Part shown: one piece after another, positions 19,851 through 29,204 of the stretch | How the letters are laid out: each line of letters opens with the position of its first letter | Numbering within the stretch: the stretch's first letter is position 1 | Assembly (NCBI GenBank): GCA_903940125.1 | Contig: CAJAJL010000067.1 | Span: 62,001 to 126,000, forward strand | Source: an uncultured Chlorobiaceae bacterium | GTDB lineage: Bacteria > Bacteroidota > Chlorobiia > Chlorobiales > Chlorobiaceae | Length of the DNA stretch: 64,000 bases | Direction: 5' to 3' | The notes under the pieces: generated by a model | What the model saw: the letters and a program-made list of their open reading frames with translations, nothing else | Told to the model about the DNA's origin: nothing | The model's database searches: none | Program-made: the position numbers and the translations under genes

Positions 19851-20750
19851 ATGTCTGATACCGAATCGAAGGAAGATCAGACATACTTTCCTGATACAGC
19901 AGCTCAGGCATCTTCTGAAGGTGCCGATGAGGGTGCTACACATCGATATCATACTGTATCGGGTAATTCCGGCAGCGGGAAAGCCGGGGTATTTGTTATA
20001 GTAATGGCGCTCGGGGCTCTGGCTGTGCTGGCATCTTATTCGTCGAAATGGAAGACAGAAGTTGTTGTCAGGGATGTTGTTGTCGAGGGTGTTTCGAGTA
20101 TTGTCGCAAAGGATTTTTCATCAGGTATGAAGGTCTATAAAGGGAGAAATCTTCAGGAACTTGATCCGGCAGAGTTAAAAGCAAGGGTTTTGCTGTTTCC
20201 TTATGTCAGAGATGCGGTGATCAGAAAAGAGCTGAATGGAATTGTCCGTATCAGGGTTGCTGAGCGAGTGCCGATAGCCTTGACGGTTATTGATGAGCGC
20301 ATTTTTGCTGTTGACAATGAGGGATTTCTTTTTCCCTGGAGGGAAAACACGTCAGAGCAGTTTCCTAAATTGCTCCGAGTTTCAGGCATAAGCCGATTGA
20401 ATGCGGTGGCGAACAGCCAGCGGCAGATTGACAGCCGTGATGTTGAACTGCTTCGTCAATTTCTTGAGGCCTTTGCTGCAACTGAATATGCGAGGCTTCT
20501 TATTCGCGAACTCCACCTGGCAGGAAACAATATGACATACTGCATTGCAGTTCAGGCGCCTACCCGTTTTATTATCGGCAATGATGGTAATTTCAAGGAA
20601 AAGTTGAAAAAATTTGAGATATTCTGGCAAAAGGTTATTTCCAAAAAAGGTTTTGGGTCTTATGAAACAGTGGATCTGAGGTTCAGAGAGCGGATCTTTA
20701 CCAAGGATATAGTCTCGCCGGAGATTACACAAGGTGCACTTCAGAGATAA
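19851..20750 (+). CDS. ftsQ: Cell division protein FtsQ/DivIB
   Basis: Bitopic division protein that links FtsL/FtsB to the rest of the divisome. The 299-residue protein has a charged cytoplasmic N-terminus of about 45 residues, one membrane segment (VFVIVMALGALAVLASY), a POTRA domain starting VVVEGVSSI, and a beta-rich region with RIRVAERVPIALTVI and VDNEGFLFPW, as in FtsQ. Position between murC and ftsA agrees. No strong ribosome-binding site is visible at the ATG. Confidence 0.88.
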   Translation: MSDTESKEDQTYFPDTAAQASSEGADEGATHRYHTVSGNSGSGKAGVFVIVMALGALAVLASYSSKWKTEVVVRDVVVEGVSSIVAKDFSSGMKVYKGRNLQELDPAELKARVLLFPYVRDAVIRKELNGIVRIRVAERVPIALTVIDERIFAVDNEGFLFPWRENTSEQFPKLLRVSGISRLNAVANSQRQIDSRDVELLRQFLEAFAATEYARLLIRELHLAGNNMTYCIAVQAPTRFIIGNDGNFKEKLKKFEIFWQKVISKKGFGSYETVDLRFRERIFTKDIVSPEITQGALQR

Positions 20751-20768
20751 TCATGCAGGAATAGAAAA

Positions 20769-22073
20769 ATGCTGAAAAGCAATATCGCGGTAGGTCTTGA
20801 TATCGGTACAACCAAGGTGTGTGTTGTTGTTGCCGAAAAAGATGAAATAGGCAAGCTTAATGTTCTTGGAAAAGGACGTTCTAATTCCGATGGTCTTCAG
20901 CGGGCAACGGTGGTCAATATCAATAAGACTGTAGAGGCAATCAAGGCTGCAGTTGCTGATGCTGAGCGGGAGTCGTCCATTCGTATACTCGGCGTCAATG
21001 TGGGCATATCCGGAGCACATGTTCATTGTATTCACAGTAATTCGGAAATCAGCATCAACCAGACAGGGATTGTCAATGATTCCGATGTAAAGCGTTTTCT
21101 GGAAAAAGCCAAGACCAATATCAGGTATCTGGATATTGATCATGAAATTATTCATGTCATTCCGCAGGAATTCATTGTTGATGATCAGGAGGGACTTCTT
21201 GATCCGATAGGAATGGCGGGTACGACGATGAGAGGCAGTGCATATATTGTGGTCGGCCTGAGGACTAAAATCCGTAATATCAAACAGTGTGTCGAGAAGG
21301 CAGGGCTGGAGATCAGTGCGGTTACCTTTGAGCCGGTAGCCTCCGGCATGGCGGTCATGAAAGAGCGGGAAAAGAAAAGCGGTGTGGTTGTCATTGATAT
21401 TGGAGGCGGCACTACGGAGGTCGCAATCTATATTGACGGGGCAATACGCTATTCTGAGGTTATCAAGGTGGCCGCAAACGATGTCACTCATGATCTTGCG
21501 CACGGTGTGAAGGCTCTCTACGAAGTTGCTGAAGAGCTGAAAATAAAACACGGTTGCGCATATACCCCGATAAGCGGTGTGGATGAGGACATTCTTATTG
21601 AAGGTATTGAAGGCCGACCGCAGAAATCCTTTCCGAAGAGCTCGCTGACCATGATCATTGAAGCGAGAATGATGGAGATTCTGGAGCTTGTTCGGGATTC
21701 AGTCAAAAGATCCGGCTACTATGAATATATCAATGCAGGTGCAATAATCACGGGAGGAGGTTCTCTTCTGCCCGGTACCGAGGAACTTGCCCATGATGTT
21801 CTGGGGCTTGATGTTCGAATCGGCTACCCTGAAGGAGTGTCGGGTGGAATCAAGGGCTCCGTTAACAACCCGATGTATGCCACTGTCATGGGGCTTGTCG
21901 CCTACGCATTTCAGAACAATATGTCGTTGCCGGATCATAATTTCGCATCGCCAGCCGAGGTGATTCCTCAGGATATTCCCGCACAGATAACGGAGGAAGC
22001 TGAGGAGCAGGTGCCGAATCCTGCAGGAAAAAAAATTGTCGAGCGAATGAAGAAGTTCTGGGATAATCTATGA
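20769..22073 (+). CDS. ftsA: Cell division protein FtsA
   Basis: Actin-like ATPase that tethers FtsZ filaments to the membrane. The 434-residue protein has the actin-fold phosphate-1 motif GLDIGTTKVCVVV, a SHS2/1C insert, phosphate-2 VIDIGGGTTEVAIY, and the adenosine motif GAIITGGGSLLPGTEEL. The extreme C-terminus, KKIVERMKKFWDNL, is an amphipathic helix of the kind FtsA uses to bind membrane. It is 18 nt after ftsQ and 42 nt before ftsZ. Confidence 0.96.
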   Translation: MLKSNIAVGLDIGTTKVCVVVAEKDEIGKLNVLGKGRSNSDGLQRATVVNINKTVEAIKAAVADAERESSIRILGVNVGISGAHVHCIHSNSEISINQTGIVNDSDVKRFLEKAKTNIRYLDIDHEIIHVIPQEFIVDDQEGLLDPIGMAGTTMRGSAYIVVGLRTKIRNIKQCVEKAGLEISAVTFEPVASGMAVMKEREKKSGVVVIDIGGGTTEVAIYIDGAIRYSEVIKVAANDVTHDLAHGVKALYEVAEELKIKHGCAYTPISGVDEDILIEGIEGRPQKSFPKSSLTMIIEARMMEILELVRDSVKRSGYYEYINAGAIITGGGSLLPGTEELAHDVLGLDVRIGYPEGVSGGIKGSVNNPMYATVMGLVAYAFQNNMSLPDHNFASPAEVIPQDIPAQITEEAEEQVPNPAGKKIVERMKKFWDNL

Positions 22074-22115
22074 TGAGAGATAACACAAACGCCTTTTAAA
22101 CGGGAGTACTGACAA

Positions 22116-23408
22116 ATGGCATTTGAGCTTGATCCCGGGCTGTTCGACAGTGACCAGGGTAAAGGTGTCACCATAAGGATCGTTGGTGTCGGCGGTTGCG
22201 GCGGCAATGCTGTCAATAATATGATTGACCGGAAAATAAGCGGCGTTGAGTATATCGTGTTCAATACCGACCGTCAGGCACTCCTGAATTCAAAAGCTCC
22301 TCTCAGAGTGCAGATTGGCAAGAAAGCGACTAACGGACTTGGTGCGGGAGCTGACCCTGCAAAGGGGCGGCAGGCGGCTGATGACGACCGGGAAATCATT
22401 GCGGCGCAGTTAAGGGGTGCAGATCTTGTCTTTATTGCTGCCGGCATGGGTAAGGGTACCGGCACAGGCGCTGCTCCGGTTATTGCATCAATTGCAAGGA
22501 ATATGGGTATACTCACCATCGGCGTTGTTACCAGACCGTTCAACTTTGAGGGTCAGGTCAAGGCTAAGATTGCCGACGGGGGGATTACTGAACTGCGGAA
22601 ATATATCGATACTCTCATCCTCGTTGAAAATGAAAAGATACTGAGTATTGCCGAAGAGGGGGTAAGCGCCACCGAAGCGTTCAACATGGCAAATGATGTT
22701 CTGTACAGAGCCGCAAAAGGCATTGCCGATATTATTACCCGTCACGGGCATGTCAATGTCGATTTTGCCGATGTCCGAAGCATTATGTCCGGCGCGGGTG
22801 ATGCAGTTATGGGGTCTGCTGCCGCTGCAGGTGACCGCCGTGCACTGAAAGCGTCATCGGATGCTCTCAACAGTCCTCTTCTTGAAGGGGTATCAGTTAA
22901 AGGGGCCAAAGGCGTACTTGTCAATATTACCGGCGAGGTTACCATGAGGGACATGTCGGATGCGATGAACTATATTGAAGAGCAGGTCGGCAGCGATGCC
23001 AAGATCATCAATGGTTATGTTGATGAACCTCAGGTATCGGGTGAAATAAGGGTGACTGTTATTGTGACCGGCTTCAAACGAAAAGAGGAGATTGAAGGAA
23101 AAGAATCTGCGGTTCGTCGCCCTGTTACTCCGGTGCAGGGGCTCCGATCAGGTCAGTCGCCCTCATCTGTCAGGCAGACAGCATCAATGTATCCGGAACG
23201 GCAGGAAGATGATTTGAGAATTCCTGCCTACATCAGAAGACAGTTATCGATTCATGATTCTCGTGATGCCGGTAACAGTAAAAATACCTTACGCGATGCC
23301 GATCATAATCTTTTGAATACTGGCGGGAGTGGGGAACACGAAGATAAAATTCAGAAAGGTTTGACAGATACACCGGCTTATCTTCGCAGGAAGAACACCG
23401 GAAACTGA
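22116..23408 (+). CDS. ftsZ: Cell division GTPase FtsZ
   Basis: Tubulin-like GTPase that forms the Z ring. The 430-residue protein has [14 protein letters not shown], the tubulin signature [16 protein letters not shown], and the T7 synergy region [11 protein letters not shown]. After residue ~320 comes a variable linker of about 100 residues. This linker contains two copies of a C-terminal core-peptide-like motif, PAYIRR at 370-375 and PAYLRR at 420-425, exactly 50 residues apart; one such motif normally recruits FtsA and other partners. It is the last dcw gene. Confidence 0.97.
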   Translation: MAFELDPGLFDSDQGKGVTIRIVGVGGCGGNAVNNMIDRKISGVEYIVFNTDRQALLNSKAPLRVQIGKKATNGLGAGADPAKGRQAADDDREIIAAQLRGADLVFIAAGMGKGTGTGAAPVIASIARNMGILTIGVVTRPFNFEGQVKAKIADGGITELRKYIDTLILVENEKILSIAEEGVSATEAFNMANDVLYRAAKGIADIITRHGHVNVDFADVRSIMSGAGDAVMGSAAAAGDRRALKASSDALNSPLLEGVSVKGAKGVLVNITGEVTMRDMSDAMNYIEEQVGSDAKIINGYVDEPQVSGEIRVTVIVTGFKRKEEIEGKESAVRRPVTPVQGLRSGQSPSSVRQTASMYPERQEDDLRIPAYIRRQLSIHDSRDAGNSKNTLRDADHNLLNTGGSGEHEDKIQKGLTDTPAYLRRKNTGN

Positions 23409-23444
23409 ATCTCCTGTTTTATGCTAAACGAAGTTAAGGATTAA

Positions 23445-24737
23445 ATGAAGTATTGTACACTTTCCGCTGAAGATGCTGTAGCAAGAATAAAATCAGGTGA
23501 CAGGGTTTTTTTACATACTGCGGCAGCAACTCCGCAGAGGTTGATTGAGGCGATGGTTCAGCGTTCAGCTGAGTTGAAAAATATTGAAATTGTCAGTCTT
23601 CACACGGAGGGTGATGCGATTTACACAAGACCTGAGTATCGTGAAAGTTTCAGATTGAATGCATTGTTTGTCGGTAAAAATGTTCGTCAGTCGGTACAGA
23701 GTGGTGATGGTGACGCGATTCCCGTGTTTCTGAGTGATATTCCCTCCCTTTTTCGGAATAATATTCTGCCGCTTGATGTAGCCCTAGTGCATGTATCGCC
23801 TCCTGACAGGCATGGCTACTGTTCTCTCGGTGTTTCGGTTGATGCCACTCTGGCCGCTGTCCACTCAGCCAAGCTTGTTATCGCCCAGGTAAATCAGAAC
23901 ATGCCTCGCACCCATGGAGAGGGAATGCTTCATATCAGCAAGATCCATGCGATGACTGATGTGTCTGATGCCATTATTGAAACCCCCAGACATGCCTTGA
24001 GTGATATCGAAATCCGCATCGGCAGCCATATAGCATCTATCGTTGATGATGGAGCGACGCTTCAGCTGGGTATAGGCGCTATCCCGGATGCAACCCTTGC
24101 TGCACTTTGCGGGCATAAGGATCTGGGGATTCATTCTGAAATGTTTTCGGATGGGGTTGTCGACCTTGTTGAGAAAGGAGTGATCAACGGTCGTAAAAAA
24201 CGGAGCCATAAGGAGATTATTGTGGCCAGTTTTCTTATCGGTACCAGAAAATTATATGATTTTGTGGACGATAATCCGCTCGTTGCCATGCTGCCTTCCG
24301 ATTATGTCAACGATACCCGGGAAATCAGGAGAAATCCCCGTGTGACAGCGATCAACAGCGCTCTCGAAATTGACATGACCGGCCAGGTATGTGCTGATTC
24401 GATCGGCCAGAAATATTATTCCGGTGTCGGCGGTCAGATGGATTTTATACGTGGAGCTGCGCTTTCGGAAGGAGGCAAACCGATTATTGCACTGCCATCC
24501 ACAACGAAGAAAGGGTTGTCGAGGATTGTGCCGCAGCTTAAACCGGGTGCAGGTGTTGTTACGACCAGAGCTCATGTACAGTATGTGGTTACGGAGTTCG
24601 GCATTGTGAATCTGCACGGCAAAAATCTCCGGCAGAGAGCTGACGCACTTGCGAGCATTGCCCATCCGGATTTCAGGGAGGATATCTCTCGTCAGGCACA
24701 TGATCTGTATGGCTCGTACGGAAAGAGGTATATGTAA
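23445..24737 (+). CDS. Acetyl-CoA hydrolase/transferase family protein
   Basis: A 430-residue member of the family that includes acetyl-CoA hydrolase, succinyl-CoA:acetate CoA-transferase and 4-hydroxybutyrate CoA-transferase. Motifs seen are VHVSPPDRHGYCSLG, LQLGIGAIPDATLAAL, GIHSEMFSDGVVDLV (with the glutamate expected to carry the CoA thioester) and VGGQMDFIRGA. The acyl substrate cannot be read from sequence. It follows ftsZ by 36 nt, possibly by read-through, but no functional link to division is known. Green sulfur bacteria assimilate acetate, which would fit an acetate/acyl-CoA role (inference). Confidence 0.88.
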   Translation: MKYCTLSAEDAVARIKSGDRVFLHTAAATPQRLIEAMVQRSAELKNIEIVSLHTEGDAIYTRPEYRESFRLNALFVGKNVRQSVQSGDGDAIPVFLSDIPSLFRNNILPLDVALVHVSPPDRHGYCSLGVSVDATLAAVHSAKLVIAQVNQNMPRTHGEGMLHISKIHAMTDVSDAIIETPRHALSDIEIRIGSHIASIVDDGATLQLGIGAIPDATLAALCGHKDLGIHSEMFSDGVVDLVEKGVINGRKKRSHKEIIVASFLIGTRKLYDFVDDNPLVAMLPSDYVNDTREIRRNPRVTAINSALEIDMTGQVCADSIGQKYYSGVGGQMDFIRGAALSEGGKPIIALPSTTKKGLSRIVPQLKPGAGVVTTRAHVQYVVTEFGIVNLHGKNLRQRADALASIAHPDFREDISRQAHDLYGSYGKRYM

Positions 24738-24762
24738 TTTCCGGTTGTCAGGATGTCGAAAT

Positions 24763-25554
24763 CTACAGCGATCGGACTCCAATGATGCTCACCATGCGGC
24801 CTGTTACTCCTTTATCGCGCCGATAAGAAAAAAACATGCCGCTGTCACCGAATGAGCAGAATTGAGATTGTTCAATATTCGACGCAGGAATACCTGAGGC
24901 AAGCAGCTGATTGTAGTTGACCATCCTCAGGTCGAGCATGTATTTATTGTTTCCCTTCGAAACAGTGTGACACATGCAGGCGTCCGATGGAAATTCCTTT
25001 GCCACATCAAGGTCAACCTCATAGGCTGCGGATGAAATACCGGTTCCTATATAAGCGAAACACTCAGCAGGAATCGAGTTGAAGTTTTTCTGCATGGCGG
25101 CAATGGTTTTCATCACAATCTGCTTTGCACTTCCTTTCCAGCCCGCATGAACCGCTCCTGCAGCATGGTGACGCGGGTCGAAGATCAGCACTGGATAACA
25201 GTCCGCAGTAAAGATGCATAAAAAAAGATTTTTTTTGTCTGTAATGAATGCATCATAACCGTGATATCTTCCCGGGTTTTCGGCAGTCAGTATTTCTGTG
25301 GAGTGAACCTGCTCGGAGCTTACCAGTCTTTGTGGATTGATGCCGGCCTCGACGCAGAGCCGCAGGGTGTTTTCATGAACATTTTCATCACTGTCCCGGG
25401 TGTTCATGCCAAGATTCAGAGAGGAATAGGGGCCTTCGCTGACGCCGCCCGTTCTTGTAGTCTGCAGAGCGACGAGGTCGTTGAATTCGCGAAAACACTC
25501 CGGAATGATATATTTTGGCGGCACATCTGTCGGGTTTATCCTGTTTATAAGCAA
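24763..25554 (-). CDS. pgeF: PgeF/YfiH family laccase-domain protein (purine nucleoside phosphorylase or peptidoglycan editing factor)
   Basis: The 263-residue protein carries the three metal-binding spots of the YfiH family: SEQVHS, FTADCYPVLIFDP with the conserved cysteine, and GAVHAGWKGSA with the conserved histidine. Family members act on purine nucleosides, and E. coli YfiH also removes wrong peptides from cell-wall precursors, which would fit the neighbouring dcw cluster. The start shown is a TTG at 25554 because no ATG comes before the conserved core; a GTG ten codons later is an alternative. It is convergent with the CoA-transferase gene. Confidence 0.85.
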   Translation of the reverse strand: MLINRINPTDVPPKYIIPECFREFNDLVALQTTRTGGVSEGPYSSLNLGMNTRDSDENVHENTLRLCVEAGINPQRLVSSEQVHSTEILTAENPGRYHGYDAFITDKKNLFLCIFTADCYPVLIFDPRHHAAGAVHAGWKGSAKQIVMKTIAAMQKNFNSIPAECFAYIGTGISSAAYEVDLDVAKEFPSDACMCHTVSKGNNKYMLDLRMVNYNQLLASGIPASNIEQSQFCSFGDSGMFFSYRRDKGVTGRMVSIIGVRSL

Positions 25555-25689
25555 GAATGTGAGATAGGGTTCATTATTTCACGAAGAGATAGTATCTTTC
25601 AGCTCATGACTTATTTCTTCTGCAGCCCTTTGATGATTGTCTTGTGCAGAACGTGGTGCTGATCTGAATGTAAACAAAGACGCTCAACA

Positions 25690-25935
25690 ATGAGAAAACC
25701 TGATGAAGAGCGCTTTCCGGATCAACTGGGGCGTTCTGTTCGAGCGATTTCCGAATATATGGGTATTGGCCTGCAGATTGCAGTCAGCTTTTCTTTTTTT
25801 GTATTTCTGGGCTATTGGGCAGACAGCAGGTTCGGCACATCACCACTTCTGTTTCTTGCCGGTGTTGTCCTGGGTATGGCCGGCATGGTTCTGGTTCTTA
25901 TGAAGGTAGTTCGCCAGGCGAACAAAAAAAAATAA
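25690..25935 (+). CDS. atpI: ATP synthase accessory protein AtpI/AtpQ type (F0F1 gene 1)
   Basis: An 81-residue protein with two membrane hairpin segments (about 25-43 and 50-72) and a basic end. The SEYMGIGLQIAVSFSFFVF..GYWAD pattern is typical of the small AtpI/gene-1 proteins that head ATP synthase operons and help assemble the c-ring or supply magnesium. It is the first gene of the F0 operon, 135 nt from the divergent pgeF. Confidence 0.75.
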   Translation: MRKPDEERFPDQLGRSVRAISEYMGIGLQIAVSFSFFVFLGYWADSRFGTSPLLFLAGVVLGMAGMVLVLMKVVRQANKKK

Positions 25936-25982
25936 AGCATATTGTTCTGGTGCTGTAGTTTATCAAGAAAGAAAATGGAGAT

Positions 25983-26366
25983 ATGAAGCCATTGTTTGAA
26001 TTTTTTATTAAGTTATGTATCTTGTCCGTCATTTTATGGGGCGTTATTTTTGCAGGACTTAATACGGGGAGTGTTGATTATCATTCTGTATTTCTTGCCT
26101 GGATAATGGTGGTGACCAATACCTTTGCCGGTTATCTGCTTTTTGACTACGCACTTGATAAGGAATCAGCTGTATTCACCAAGTTCGTTTTCGGCGGTCT
26201 GACCATCCGGTTACTTGTTCTTATGGTGCTTGTTGCTGTTATCATTATCAGGAATCTTGTGGTCATCAACGACTTTGTCTTTTCATTCTTCGCGTTTTAC
26301 TGTATCTATGTAATTGTTGAAATTCTCGGGTATCAAAAGAAAAACAAACAGAAAAAAACTGCATGA
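25983..26366 (+). CDS. Membrane protein of the ATP synthase operon
   Basis: A 127-residue protein with four hydrophobic segments and a lysine-rich C-terminus. It sits between the AtpI-like gene and atpB and ends in an ATGA overlap with atpB, so it is co-translated with the F0 genes. Proteins in this position (AtpI- or AtpR-like) are thought to aid assembly of F0. I cannot assign a specific function from residues; the name rests on topology and operon position. Confidence 0.65.
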   Translation: MKPLFEFFIKLCILSVILWGVIFAGLNTGSVDYHSVFLAWIMVVTNTFAGYLLFDYALDKESAVFTKFVFGGLTIRLLVLMVLVAVIIIRNLVVINDFVFSFFAFYCIYVIVEILGYQKKNKQKKTA

Positions 26367-27400
26367 AACGGTTAAACGTCATACAGCCTAAGGCTCTTCT
26401 CAAGGTTATCGCGATTCTTGTGCCACTCCTGCTCAACGTGAATGGCCTTACTTTTGCTGCTTCCGGTCAGTCGGCAGAGGTTCCCAAAAGCAGTGCTGCA
26501 GCTGCAGCATCGCCGGCAGTTTCCGCCCCCGCAGCTGAAGCTGCCCATGGCGCTGAAGCTCCTGAAGGAGAGGAAAAGGCGGGTGATGTTATTATGCATC
26601 ATATTCTCGATAACAATGTTTTTGCTTTTGAACCATTCGGCTCAATCAATCTTCCGAAAATAGTTGTTGGCGGTTTTGATATTTCAATAACCAAGCACGT
26701 GGTGATGCTCTGGCTGGTATCTGCGCTTCTTTTGATAGTTTTTTCCGTAGTCGGCGGCAAATATAAAAATATAACTCCTCGTAACGCTCCCAGCGGGCTG
26801 GCCAACGCCATGGAGGCACTCGTGGAGTTTATTCGGCTTGATGTTGCCAAGTCAAATATCGGGCATGGCTATGAAAAGCATCTTCCTTACCTGCTGACGG
26901 TTTTCTTTTTTATCCTGTTCTGTAACCTTCTTGGTCTTGTTCCCTACGGGGCAACGGCTACCGGTAACGTCAATGTTACTCTCACACTTTCCATTTTCAC
27001 CTTCTTCGTCACCCAGATCGCCGCATTCAAGGCTCATGGTGTTAAAGGTTATCTTCAGCACCTTACCGCAGGGACCCACTGGTCTCTCTGGATTATCATG
27101 GTTCCCATTGAGATCATCGGACAGTTTACGAAACCCTTTGCTCTTACCATTCGTCTGTTTGCGAACATGACTGCAGGTCATATCATCATTCTCAGTCTGA
27201 TCTTCATCAGTTTCATTCTGAAAAGCTACATCGTCGCTGTAGCTGTTTCGGTACCATTTGCAATTTTCATTGATCTTCTTGAGCTTTTTGTTGCGTTTCT
27301 GCAGGCATTTGTTTTCACCATGCTTTCCGCGCTTTTTATCGGTCTTGCTACCGCGCACGAAGGACATGACGAAGCTGCTGCAGGAGTTGCGCATCATTAA
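26363..27400 (+). CDS. atpB: ATP synthase subunit a
   Basis: Stator subunit of F0 that forms the two proton half-channels. The 345-residue protein is long because of an N-terminal extension: a signal-like hydrophobic segment (12-33), then a stretch rich in alanine, proline and glutamate (40-72). The core then has five to six membrane segments. The essential arginine is present as R264 in [16 protein letters not shown]. It begins in a 4-nt overlap with the upstream membrane protein. Confidence 0.96.
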   Translation: MKRLNVIQPKALLKVIAILVPLLLNVNGLTFAASGQSAEVPKSSAAAAASPAVSAPAAEAAHGAEAPEGEEKAGDVIMHHILDNNVFAFEPFGSINLPKIVVGGFDISITKHVVMLWLVSALLLIVFSVVGGKYKNITPRNAPSGLANAMEALVEFIRLDVAKSNIGHGYEKHLPYLLTVFFFILFCNLLGLVPYGATATGNVNVTLTLSIFTFFVTQIAAFKAHGVKGYLQHLTAGTHWSLWIIMVPIEIIGQFTKPFALTIRLFANMTAGHIIILSLIFISFILKSYIVAVAVSVPFAIFIDLLELFVAFLQAFVFTMLSALFIGLATAHEGHDEAAAGVAHH

Positions 27401-27520
27401 AATGAACTCAGGATTATTAAGGAATAACTCTTATTTTGGTACTTTTTATTAAGCGCTTTTAAAACTGCTAATTATCATTTAGCAAAAAACTTACAACAAA
27501 TAAACGGAGGTAATTTCAAG

Positions 27521-27748
27521 ATGGAAGGTTTAGGTTTAGCTTATTTAGGTGCAGGTCTTGGCGCCGGTCTGGCTGTTATTGGTGCAGGTCTTGGTATTGG
27601 CAACATTGCAGCTTCAGCCGCTGAAGGTACAGCCCGTCAGCCGGAAGCTACTTCGGATATCCGTACTACCATGATTATTGCCGCAGCGCTTATCGAAGGT
27701 GTTGCACTGTTCGGTGAAGTTATCTGTGTACTTCTTGCTCTTAAGTAA
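27521..27748 (+). CDS. atpE: ATP synthase subunit c
   Basis: Rotor-ring proteolipid of F0. The 75-residue protein has two glycine- and alanine-rich helices joined by the polar ARQPE loop (38-42). The ion-carrying acid is E59 in AAALIEGVALFGEV. The residue after it is glycine, not the serine or threonine seen in sodium-binding c subunits, so proton coupling is likely. A strong GGAGG site lies 11 nt before the ATG. The 120-nt gap after atpB and the hairpin after the gene suggest separate control of this high-copy subunit. Confidence 0.95.
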   Translation: MEGLGLAYLGAGLGAGLAVIGAGLGIGNIAASAAEGTARQPEATSDIRTTMIIAAALIEGVALFGEVICVLLALK

Positions 27749-27784
27749 TATTGAGCACTTGTCAAGACTCAATACAGAAGATAT

Positions 27785-27829
27785 CTCGATTGCGGCTGAT
27801 CTTTGATGATGTCGCAATCGGGTTTTATT
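27785..27829 (+). terminator. Stem-loop with T-rich tail between atpE and atpF (possible attenuator)
   Basis: CTCGATTGCG (27785-27794) pairs with CGCAATCGGG (27813-27822) over 10 bp with one G-U pair and an 18-nt loop, followed by TTTTATT. It lies 36 nt after the atpE stop and 23 nt before atpF. A partial terminator here would keep atpE mRNA more abundant than atpF/atpH mRNA; this role is inferred. Confidence 0.55.
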
Positions 27830-27852
27830 AACCGTTAACGGAAACATTGTAC

Positions 27853-28380
27853 ATGCTTACGTCAGGAATGATACTTCTTGCCGGTAGTCTTCTGAGCCCG
27901 AATCCCGGTCTTATTTTCTGGACTGCAATCACATTTGTGATTGTGCTGCTTATTCTCAAGAAGATTGCCTGGGGGCCGATACTTAATGCTTTGGCTGAAA
28001 GGGAAAAGGGCATTCAGTCATCCATTGACCGTGCGCATCAGGCGAAGGATGAGTCTGAGGCTATTCTGCGTAAAAACAAGGAACTGCTTGCAAAAGCCGA
28101 CGCGGAATCTGACCGGATTATCCGTGAAGGAAAGGACTTTGCCGAAAAACTCCGTTCTGATATATCTCAGAAAGCTCAGACGGAAGCTCAGAAAATGATT
28201 GCTTCAGCCAAAGAAGAGATAGAGCAGGAAAAGCGCCGTGCGCTCGATGTACTGAGAAATGAGGTTGCTGATCTTGCCGTCAAAGGCGCTGAAAAGATTA
28301 TCAAGACCACTCTTGATGCTGATATTCAGAAAAGGATCGTTGACAGCATGATTCAGGATCTTTCAACAAACCGTAACTGA
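27853..28380 (+). CDS. atpF: ATP synthase subunit b
   Basis: Peripheral-stalk subunit. The 175-residue protein has one N-terminal membrane segment (about residues 15-36, with the [20 protein letters not shown] core) and a long, charged coiled-coil rich in K, E and A. ATG 27853 is preferred over the in-frame TTG two codons earlier; the spacing from the CGGA upstream allows either. It is 13 nt before atpH. Confidence 0.93.
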   Translation: MLTSGMILLAGSLLSPNPGLIFWTAITFVIVLLILKKIAWGPILNALAEREKGIQSSIDRAHQAKDESEAILRKNKELLAKADAESDRIIREGKDFAEKLRSDISQKAQTEAQKMIASAKEEIEQEKRRALDVLRNEVADLAVKGAEKIIKTTLDADIQKRIVDSMIQDLSTNRN

Positions 28381-28393
28381 AACAGGTCACGAC

Positions 28394-28939
28394 ATGTCAA
28401 GTGTAATTACAAGCCGACGATATGCTTCCGCTCTTCTTTCAGCAGCTGAAGAGGGTAATTTTCTCGATCAGATTGTAGAGGAGCTTCAGGTGATTAAGGT
28501 TGTTCTTGAACATTCCCGTGATCTCGTTCAAGCTTTGCGCAGTCCACTTGTCAAAGGCGATAAAAAGATTCACATACTTGAGGATATCTTCAGGGATTCC
28601 ATAGGGGAAAAAATGTTTATTTTTTTAAAGCTGATTGCCAGGAAAAAACGTGCAGGGCTTCTGCCTGAAATTATTGATGAATTCCAGGTTCTTCTTGATG
28701 AAAAAAGAGGGATAATCAATGTCGATATAAGCAGTGCAGTTAAACTGTCAGACGAACAATCCAGTGAACTGGTCAACCGCCTTGAAGTCTATACCGGAAA
28801 GAAAATCCGTCCAAGGATGGCGCTCGATGAAGGCCTGATTGGTGGCGTTTCCGTTAAAATTGGCGATACGATATTTGATGGCAGCATCAGTCATCAGCTT
28901 CAGAGGTTCAGGCAAGCTCTTGTCACTGAAAAGGCATGA
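28394..28939 (+). CDS. atpH: ATP synthase subunit delta
   Basis: Joins the peripheral stalk to the top of the F1 alpha/beta crown. The 181-residue protein starts VITSRRYASALLSAAEEG, and has the later FLKLIARKKRAGLLPEIIDEF and LIGGVSVKIGDTIFDGS motifs of the OSCP/delta family. It is the last ATP synthase gene in this operon: a strong terminator and a tRNA follow, so atpA, atpG, atpD and atpC must lie elsewhere. Confidence 0.95.
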   Translation: MSSVITSRRYASALLSAAEEGNFLDQIVEELQVIKVVLEHSRDLVQALRSPLVKGDKKIHILEDIFRDSIGEKMFIFLKLIARKKRAGLLPEIIDEFQVLLDEKRGIINVDISSAVKLSDEQSSELVNRLEVYTGKKIRPRMALDEGLIGGVSVKIGDTIFDGSISHQLQRFRQALVTEKA

Positions 28940-28970
28940 ATTGTCATGTCGCCTGATGGCATCAAAATTA

Positions 28971-29001
28971 AAATAGCCTGCTTTTGCAGGCTATTTTTTT
29001 T
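28971..29001 (+). terminator. Intrinsic terminator of the F0 operon
   Basis: AAATAGCCTGC and GCAGGCTATTT form a perfect 11-bp stem around TTTT, with eight T residues at 28994-29001. It lies 32 nt after atpH. Confidence 0.9.
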
Positions 29002-29056
29002 AACTTATCTGCTGTATTACCGGTAGCGTTGTATAGGTCTGTAGCAAAAATAAATC

Positions 29057-29129
29057 GGGGCTTTAGCTCAGTTGGTAGAGCGTCTCGTTCGCAATGAGAA
29101 GGTCAGGGGTTCGACTCCCCTAAGCTCCA
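29057..29129 (+). tRNA. tRNA-Ala(CGC)
   Basis: A complete 73-nt cloverleaf. The acceptor GGGGCTT/AAGCTCC carries the G3-U70 pair that identifies alanine tRNAs. The D stem is GCTC/GAGC. The anticodon loop TTCGCAA gives anticodon CGC, which reads GCG. The T arm AGGGG-TTCGACT-CCCCT is standard. The discriminator is A, and CCA is not encoded. Confidence 0.95.
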
Positions 29130-29204
29130 CAAAACGTTTTTTTGTGCGGTATGGTATTATAAACGGTTAAGATTTCAAAAAAAGAGGATAATGGGAGTTG
29201 ATCT

